Shown here: positions 6,641 to 10,556 of the stretch, in pieces | Layout of the letters: each line of letters opens with the position of its first letter | How positions within the stretch are numbered: position 1 is the stretch's first letter | NCBI RefSeq assembly: GCF_013179805.1 | Contig: NZ_SRRZ01000181.1 | Span: 1-10,556 of the forward strand | DNA: 10,556 nt | Source of the DNA: Microcoleus asticus IPMA8 | GTDB taxonomy: Bacteria > Cyanobacteriota > Cyanobacteriia > Cyanobacteriales > Microcoleaceae | Direction of reading: 5' to 3' | The notes under the pieces: model-generated | The model's database searches: none | Told to the model about the DNA's origin: nothing | The model's input: the letters and a program-made list of their open reading frames with translations, nothing else | Position numbers and translations under genes: made by a program

Positions 6641-6661
6641 GGATTTAACGGATTTAACGGA
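6641..6661. repeat. 9-bp tandem repeat GGATTTAAC, two copies plus GGA
   Basis: Two adjacent perfect GGATTTAAC copies (6641-6649, 6650-6658) followed by GGA lie in the 163-bp gap between the 88-residue protein gene and the phycobiliprotein-like gene. No gene or clear promoter is seen in this gap. Confidence 0.8.
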
Positions 6662-6738
6662 GGGATTTTGAGAGAGGAGATATGAAAGATAAGAGATGAG
6701 GAATTGCCATATTTTTTGTTTTCCATTTCCCACACAGA

Positions 6739-7005
6739 TTAAAACAGGTCGAATAGATCATCAATGGTGACTTCTGCTGGTTCAGAAATAGAAATTACTG
6801 GCAAGGGTGGCGGTAGAGGTAGGGCGCCTACTTCGGGAATTCCTTCCCAAGAAATAGCTTGAAAAAAGTCTGCTACTGGCTGGGTTAAATTCATAACTTG
6901 ACCGGGGGCCGAGCCATTTGAGGTTTCTAAAGGTTTTCCCAACCAATTATAGTGACCAAAGAAGTCTTGGACAGACTTGTCCAACCATGAAGTTTGACTT
7001 TTCAT
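6739..7005 (-). CDS. Small conserved-type protein with duplicated V-x-D-F-F-x4-W-x-G-x-P motif (Slr0145-like)
   Basis: An 88-residue protein of unknown function. The motif V-x-D-F-F-x4-W-x-G-x-P occurs twice, at residues 12-25 (SVQDFFGHYNWLGKP) and 44-57 (PVADFFQAISWEGIP), exactly 32 residues apart. A proline-rich linker (62-69, LPLPPPLP) and an acidic/aromatic tail ending TIDDLFDLF follow. The layout suggests a flexible adaptor with two copies of a short binding element plus a C-terminal peptide motif. No membrane segment is evident. ATG 7005 is supported by AGGA at 7012-7015 with 6-bp spacing, the best Shine-Dalgarno in the leftward operon. It is the second gene of the operon and matches slr0145 of Synechocystis in position. 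Confidence 0.8.
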   Translation of the reverse strand: MKSQTSWLDKSVQDFFGHYNWLGKPLETSNGSAPGQVMNLTQPVADFFQAISWEGIPEVGALPLPPPLPVISISEPAEVTIDDLFDLF

Positions 7006-7026
7006 CTTTCTTCCTGCCTCGAGATG

Positions 7027-7092
7027 CCCACCATCGCACTATCGATCGCGAAATTGGTGGGAGGAAAGGCAGGGCAGGGGATGTGCCTTTCC
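7027..7092 (-). promoter_or_regulatory. Two intercistronic hairpins between operon genes 1 and 2
   Basis: GGAAAGGCA (7063-7071) pairs with TGCCTTTCC (7084-7092) in a perfect 9-bp stem. CCCACCA (7027-7033) pairs with TGGTGGG (7055-7061) in a perfect 7-bp stem around a 21-base loop containing ATCGATCGCG. They lie in series in the 97-bp gap after the first V4R gene and before the ribosome-binding site of the small protein. Neither is followed by a U-tract on the minus strand, so processing, stabilisation or partial attenuation is more likely than full termination. Confidence 0.5.
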
Positions 7093-7102
7093 ACGTTGTT
7101 GT

Positions 7103-7804
7103 TTACCGCAATATTTCACCGTGTTGCAGTCGAGTTTGAATATCGCGGGCGTTGGCACCTTCGTTGAGCCAGAATGCTGCTGCATCAATTTTATCAGGGT
7201 TGCCGAGCAGGAACTTGCAATATGTTTCTCCCATTGAGTAACATTGCAGTTCTATGCAGCTCAGAGGCTTTTTGACTAGAGATCCGAAGAAACCGGCGAA
7301 CAAACCGGCATATAGGTGACAAACCGGTTTGCCTACGTCGCCCAAAGTGCGAGCAACTGCTGAGTCAAAGATATTGATGAAGATGCAGCCGTGTTTGCGA
7401 TCGCTCATGTCAACTTCCCAGCGACCCCAACCTTGAGCAGTGAAAGGCCACCACCAAGTTTCTAGCAGAAACAGGAGATTTGACTGGCGGATGTTCTGGT
7501 TGAATTCGGCACTAAACCATTTTTGAAAAAATTCAGAATCTTGCAGCCCCCAATGGCAACCAATAGTATACATTATGACAGAGGAAGCCGGGCCTACTTC
7601 TTCTTCGAGTCCCTCCACCAAACCGATAATGAAGTCTTCGCTGGTAAAAATGTTGCGTGACTTATTCCAGTCGTTAATTGTACCTATTTGGTGATCGAAG
7701 GAAAAAAAATCCTGAAACCTATAGTGGCTGTGAGTTTTAGGATGCTTTTGCTTCAGTAGCGATTCGCTGGGGGCGGAGATTTCTTTTTGGGCGATAGAGA
7801 TCAT
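7103..7804 (-). CDS. V4R-domain protein a (Slr0144-like)
   Basis: A 233-residue soluble protein, first gene of the leftward operon. After a polar N-terminus of about 27 residues come GLEEEVGPAS (about 65-74), GCHWG, the aromatic stretch ETWWWPFTAQGWGRWEVD, and a C-terminal V4R domain with C162, C183, C188 and C196 in HLYAGLFAGFF, SCIELQC and YCKFLLG. V4R domains bind small hydrophobic ligands and occur in BchJ-type tetrapyrrole proteins. It is paralogous to the 5400-6062 protein along its whole length, including the tail (FWLNEGANARDIQ against IFLEEGQEHEAII). The frame is open to a TTG at 7873, but ATG 7804, with AAGGAA upstream, gives a length near that of the paralogue. In Synechocystis the equivalent slr0144 heads an operon needed for full photosystem II assembly. 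Confidence 0.85.
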   Translation of the reverse strand: MISIAQKEISAPSESLLKQKHPKTHSHYRFQDFFSFDHQIGTINDWNKSRNIFTSEDFIIGLVEGLEEEVGPASSVIMYTIGCHWGLQDSEFFQKWFSAEFNQNIRQSNLLFLLETWWWPFTAQGWGRWEVDMSDRKHGCIFINIFDSAVARTLGDVGKPVCHLYAGLFAGFFGSLVKKPLSCIELQCYSMGETYCKFLLGNPDKIDAAAFWLNEGANARDIQTRLQHGEILR

Positions 7805-8086
7805 TGGCGGGTTATTCCTTTTTGGTGTAGTTTTCAGAAAATAAGAGTCAAATAGACTGGCCTGTGTATCCAATTTAACGTCATTTTTCTAAAGGCAGGC
7901 ACAGGGTATAATTTTTTACTGCAATATAAATATTTTAAATTCTAGGATGCTAAATTTGGGCGCTTGTTGGAACTTTTGCCTTCGGACAACTGGTATCTGA
8001 CTGCGGGCGAAAGTGGGTATAACCTTAAACGGCTATGTGTTATCGTTTTGTGCAAGCTGTCCACTATATATATAGGGCATATGGAG
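7805..8086. promoter_or_regulatory. Divergent promoter region between the V4R operon and the caspase-fold gene
   Basis: An AT-rich 282-bp gap between divergent start codons. On the plus strand a perfect TATAAT lies at 7907-7912 without a convincing -35. A second candidate for the caspase-fold gene is TTGTGC (8048-8053) with TATATA (8069-8074) at a short 15-bp spacing. On the minus strand TTGACT appears about 45 bp upstream of the V4R start, without a good -10. Individual sites are uncertain; the divergent arrangement is what supports a promoter region. Confidence 0.4.
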
Positions 8087-9919
8087 ATGAAACATCACGC
8101 TTGTATTGCAATAGGCATCAATCAATATCAGTTACTCCAGCCTTTGAGTTATGCCCAAGAGGATGCAGAGGCACTGTACGGTTTTTTGACTGAGGAGGCG
8201 GGTTTTGCGCCGGATGGATGTCTGCTCATGACCGATAGCTCGCCGTCGTTGTGGGGTCAATCTACATATCCGAATCGGGAAAATATTCTGAGGTTGACTC
8301 AAAGCCTCTGCGCTGAACATCTGCAACATGGAGATTTACTCTGGTGTTTTTTTAGCGGCTACGGTGTTAGCTATGAAGGCAAGGATTATTTGATGCCGGT
8401 TGATGGCAATCCGGCTGACATTCCGGGTACCGGAATTCCGGTAGAGTTGCTGTTGAATACTCTCAAAAACGCTCCTACCGAAACAGTGTTGGTGCTGGTT
8501 GATATGAACCGCAGCCAGACTGTGAAAGCGGGGGACACGATCGGCTCTCAAACGGCCGAGCTGGCGCGGGAACTGGAAATTCCGACTGTGCTTTCTTGCC
8601 GCCCGAATCAAGTTTCGCGGGAAACTTCGGCTTTGCGTCAGGGATTTTTTACGACGGCGCTTTTGGAGGGGCTGCGCTCGGGACAGTGCATGACCCTTAA
8701 GGGTTTAGACCGTTTTTTGAGCGATCGGCTGCCGGAGCTGTGCGACCACCATTTGCGTCCTAAACAAGAACCTTTGATGGTGGTGAATCCTCCAGGAAAG
8801 GCTAATTTGGTGATTTTGCCGGATGCTTCTGGAGTGCCAACTGCTGTATTGGCAGGACGCAATGGCAATATGGCGGTTAATACGGCTGATGGGTTCGATC
8901 GCCCAGAAATGGCGACGGCTACGGCTCGAATGGATCTGCCTCCGGCAGTTCGCAACGCTCAAGATTCGTCGGTTGAGATGCCGCCTGTGTCGCAGCCGAA
9001 TGCTGTGGGCGCTGCGGATCGGGGGGGCGATCGACCGAACTTGCAAAAGCCGGAGAATGAGGATAACGGCGGGTCGGATAAGTCTTTTTTGCAACAGCTA
9101 ATTTTGTGGAGCTCTGCTACGGCTTTGGTGCTGCTGTTGGGTGTTTTTCTGACGAACAAATCAATTTTTATCGGTCAGCAGGAAGGAGATCCCCAATCGG
9201 CTGCTCAAAATGGCCAAAACTCTGGATCTCAAAAATCTGCTGGTGCTGGGGTGTCGCAGAACCAACCGCGGGCGGTGCAAGCAGGAACTGGAACCAAGCA
9301 GCCGCCCTCGAGCCAGGAGGTGTGGGCTGAGGCGAAAACTTTCCTCAAGGATGGTTCGGCTTCTAGTTTTAATAAGGCGGTGGCTAAGGCTCGAACGATT
9401 CCACCTAGCGATCCGCTCTACCCGCAGGCTCAGCAGGATACTGAGCGCTGGAGTTTAACGATTTTGGATATAGCTAACGGGCGGGCTGCTCGGGGCGATT
9501 TCCAGGGAGCGATCGGGGCGGCTAAATTGATGCCGGATGTCAATAAGCCTGTTTACAATCAGTCGAAAGAGGCGATCGCTCAGTGGGAAGAGCTATCCAA
9601 AGACCAGAACGTAAATGTTGCTTTGCTATCGGCTGCTAAGGGTCAAATTAAGCGAGGAGTTGCCTCTTCTTACAGTCAAGGCATCCAGCAAGCTAATAAA
9701 ATTGAGCCCGGTCAGCCGAAGTATGAAGAAGCTCAGCAGTTGATTGGAGAGTGGAGCGAAAGTATTCTCAAAATTGCTCAGTTGCGCGGCTCTCAAGGAA
9801 AGCTGAAAGAGGCAGTTGAAGCTGCTTCGCTTGTGCCGTCGGGTACTAAGAGCTATCAGCAGGCTCAGAAGAATATCGCCAATTGGAAAACTAAGCTGCA
9901 AGGCCAGAAAAAAGGTTGA
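8087..9919 (+). CDS. Membrane-anchored caspase-fold protein with both catalytic residues replaced
   Basis: 610 residues. Residues 1 to about 250 form a caspase-like (p20, C14/orthocaspase) domain: strand KHHACIAIGINQY, helix EDAEALYGFL, then WCFFSGYG, where Y92 sits at the catalytic His position (usually SGHG), and VLVDMNRSQ, where N141 sits at the catalytic Cys position (usually D-x-C-x-S). No peptidase activity is expected; a scaffold or regulatory role is inferred. A low-complexity linker precedes one transmembrane helix (about 338-356, LILWSSATALVLLLGVFLT). A second polar linker leads to a helical repeat region (about 410-605) made of four units of roughly 45 residues. Each ends in Y-x-x-[AS] followed by a Trp (TERW, AQWEE, GEW, ANW), and they form two related double units. 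The frame reaches back to a TTG at 7964. ATG 8087 is preferred because AGGG lies 9 bp upstream; ATG 8081 is equally in frame. The gene is divergent from the V4R operon. Confidence 0.85.
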   Translation: MKHHACIAIGINQYQLLQPLSYAQEDAEALYGFLTEEAGFAPDGCLLMTDSSPSLWGQSTYPNRENILRLTQSLCAEHLQHGDLLWCFFSGYGVSYEGKDYLMPVDGNPADIPGTGIPVELLLNTLKNAPTETVLVLVDMNRSQTVKAGDTIGSQTAELARELEIPTVLSCRPNQVSRETSALRQGFFTTALLEGLRSGQCMTLKGLDRFLSDRLPELCDHHLRPKQEPLMVVNPPGKANLVILPDASGVPTAVLAGRNGNMAVNTADGFDRPEMATATARMDLPPAVRNAQDSSVEMPPVSQPNAVGAADRGGDRPNLQKPENEDNGGSDKSFLQQLILWSSATALVLLLGVFLTNKSIFIGQQEGDPQSAAQNGQNSGSQKSAGAGVSQNQPRAVQAGTGTKQPPSSQEVWAEAKTFLKDGSASSFNKAVAKARTIPPSDPLYPQAQQDTERWSLTILDIANGRAARGDFQGAIGAAKLMPDVNKPVYNQSKEAIAQWEELSKDQNVNVALLSAAKGQIKRGVASSYSQGIQQANKIEPGQPKYEEAQQLIGEWSESILKIAQLRGSQGKLKEAVEAASLVPSGTKSYQQAQKNIANWKTKLQGQKKG

Positions 9920-9926
9920 TTTAGTT

Positions 9927-9959
9927 GATAATTTCCCGGTTTTCCACCGGGAAATTATC
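9927..9959 (+). terminator. Strong hairpin after the caspase-fold gene
   Basis: GATAATTTCCCGGT (9927-9940) and ACCGGGAAATTATC (9946-9959) form a perfect 14-bp stem with a 5-base loop, starting 7 bases after the stop codon. The trailing sequence (TTAGC) is not a strong U-tract, so it may act partly as a 3'-end stabilising stem, but size and position fit a terminator. Confidence 0.65.
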
Positions 9960-10395
9960 TTAGCTACAAAGCCCAGATAGGTCGCTCGCTCGATGCCTCT
10001 TGACACTGCAAGAGGACACATATCCATAATTTAAAACCAATAATTTTATTCACATTTTCCCCTCCGCAAATCCTGCGCTCTGGGATTTTATATGCTGTGA
10101 TATCGATTGTTTTTATACCCACATTCTGCAGATGTGACTGCGATTCTTTTATCAGTTGTGAAATTTGGGAGCCAAAACGCTTTTGGGTTGAAGTTATGCG
10201 GTTTTAGCGTTACAGCAGCCTGTCAATTTTACCTAAATTAAATAAGCTGAAATCAGTGATTTTTTCTAATATATTCATGTGGCTATTTTATCGCTACAAC
10301 TTATATTTTGAGCCAAGGCAACTCATGCCAAGAGTAAATTGTCTTGACTAATAAATGAGGATTATTCACAAATATCTACCCCTCGCTATCAATCA
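9960..10395. other. Non-coding, AT-rich region between the caspase-fold gene and the transposase
   Basis: No protein-coding frame, tRNA or recognised RNA family is apparent. The region contains the hairpin at 9996-10015. The part closest to 10395 should include the terminal inverted repeat of the insertion sequence whose transposase ends at 10396, but I cannot locate the element's end without its other end. Confidence 0.5.
9996..10015. repeat. Short inverted repeat CCTCTTG / CAAGAGG
   Basis: A perfect 7-bp stem with a 6-base loop (ACACTG), 36 bases past the larger hairpin. There is no T-tract on either strand. It could be a secondary 3'-end structure of the caspase-fold transcript. Confidence 0.5.
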
Positions 10396-10556
10396 TCATC
10401 CACTTGAAACTATTAAATAGTATTGACAGCAATACTGTCCTAAATGCTTTAATACATCTTGACGGTCTTGGGTTAAATTGCTGACTTGCTTCTCTCCTGA
10501 TATCGTGACTAAATGCACCGCCTGAAACATCTGAAATATCCAGCGCATTGTCGGCT
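10396..10556 (-). CDS. Transposase, C-terminal fragment (IS1634/IS4-like), cut by the window edge
   Basis: The minus strand is open from the window edge to a TGA at 10396-10398 and encodes 52 residues beginning PTMRWIFQMFQAVHLV and continuing to NLTQDRQDVLKHLG and CCQYYL. The P-T-x-R-W-[IV]-F-Q signature, the later LTQDRxxVLKxLG helix and the Y-Y near the end recall the C-terminal end of IS1634-type (IS4 superfamily) transposases common in cyanobacteria. The catalytic DDE residues lie outside the window, so it cannot be judged whether the copy is intact. The family call is from motif memory; a different transposase family is possible. Confidence 0.6.
   Translation of the reverse strand, partial: PTMRWIFQMFQAVHLVTISGEKQVSNLTQDRQDVLKHLGQYCCQYYLIVSSG

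Noticed and set aside
6918..7139. Plus-strand 73-codon frame over the operon gap
   Set aside because: It overlaps the 88-residue gene and the intercistronic hairpins and has no protein-like features.
7805..7873. Upstream TTG starts extending several proteins (7873, 2547, 2961, 3476, 7964)
   Set aside because: Downstream ATG codons fit domain boundaries and paralogue lengths better, and the kinase extension would run through a TATAAT box.
8638..9159. Minus-strand open frames opposite the caspase-fold gene
   Set aside because: Arg/Ser/His-rich translations typical of antisense to GC-rich coding DNA; the plus-strand protein is clearly real.
9626..10027. Minus-strand 133-codon frame across the end of the caspase-fold gene and its hairpin
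   Set aside because: It overlaps a real gene, crosses the 14-bp terminator stem and resembles no family I recognise.

Overview
The window looks like a chromosomal segment of a filamentous (Oscillatoriales-type) cyanobacterium. The HIP1 octamer GCGATCGC occurs at 659, 2612, 7397 and 9572, with many more CGATCG cores. The genes include orphan phycobiliprotein-like proteins, V4R-domain proteins, a large pentapeptide-repeat protein, a caspase-fold protein and a cyanobacterial-type Ser/Thr kinase. The genus call is an inference.

Layout. 1-537 has no convincing gene and carries a perfect 27-bp tandem duplication. 538-2481 (-) is a Ser/Thr protein kinase with a large C-terminal sensor-like region. 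2482-2981 is a divergent intergenic region with a palindrome and a small frameshifted pseudogene. 2982-3464 (+) is a [2Fe-2S] ferredoxin and 3503-3973 (+) a phycobiliprotein-like protein; these two form an operon. 3991-5157 (-) is a 388-residue pentapeptide-repeat protein that converges on them. 5400-7804 (-) is a four-gene leftward operon: V4R protein, 88-residue protein with a duplicated motif, second phycobiliprotein-like protein, second V4R protein. 8087-9919 (+) is a membrane-anchored caspase-fold protein lacking both catalytic residues, followed by a strong hairpin. 9960-10395 is non-coding. The right edge holds the C-terminal end of a transposase on the minus strand.

How the genes relate. 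The set V4R / small protein / phycobilisome-like / V4R / ferredoxin / small protein / kinase matches, gene type by gene type, the Synechocystis 6803 operon slr0144-slr0152, which is implicated in photosystem II assembly and repair (slr0152 = SpkG). Orthology is inferred from protein type and order, from memory. Here the cluster is not a single co-directional operon. The ferredoxin/phycobiliprotein-like pair lies in inverted orientation, a pentapeptide-repeat gene sits between the blocks, and the slr0150 (plant-type ferredoxin) and slr0151 (TPR protein) counterparts are not in this window.

The most striking feature is that the cluster is built from two paralogous pairs, V4R-a/V4R-b and phycobiliprotein-like a/b. 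Only one member of the second pair keeps the bilin-attachment C-x-x-D motif. This fits a tetrapyrrole-handling or sensing module with redox (ferredoxin) and phosphorylation (kinase) components, but that functional reading is inference.
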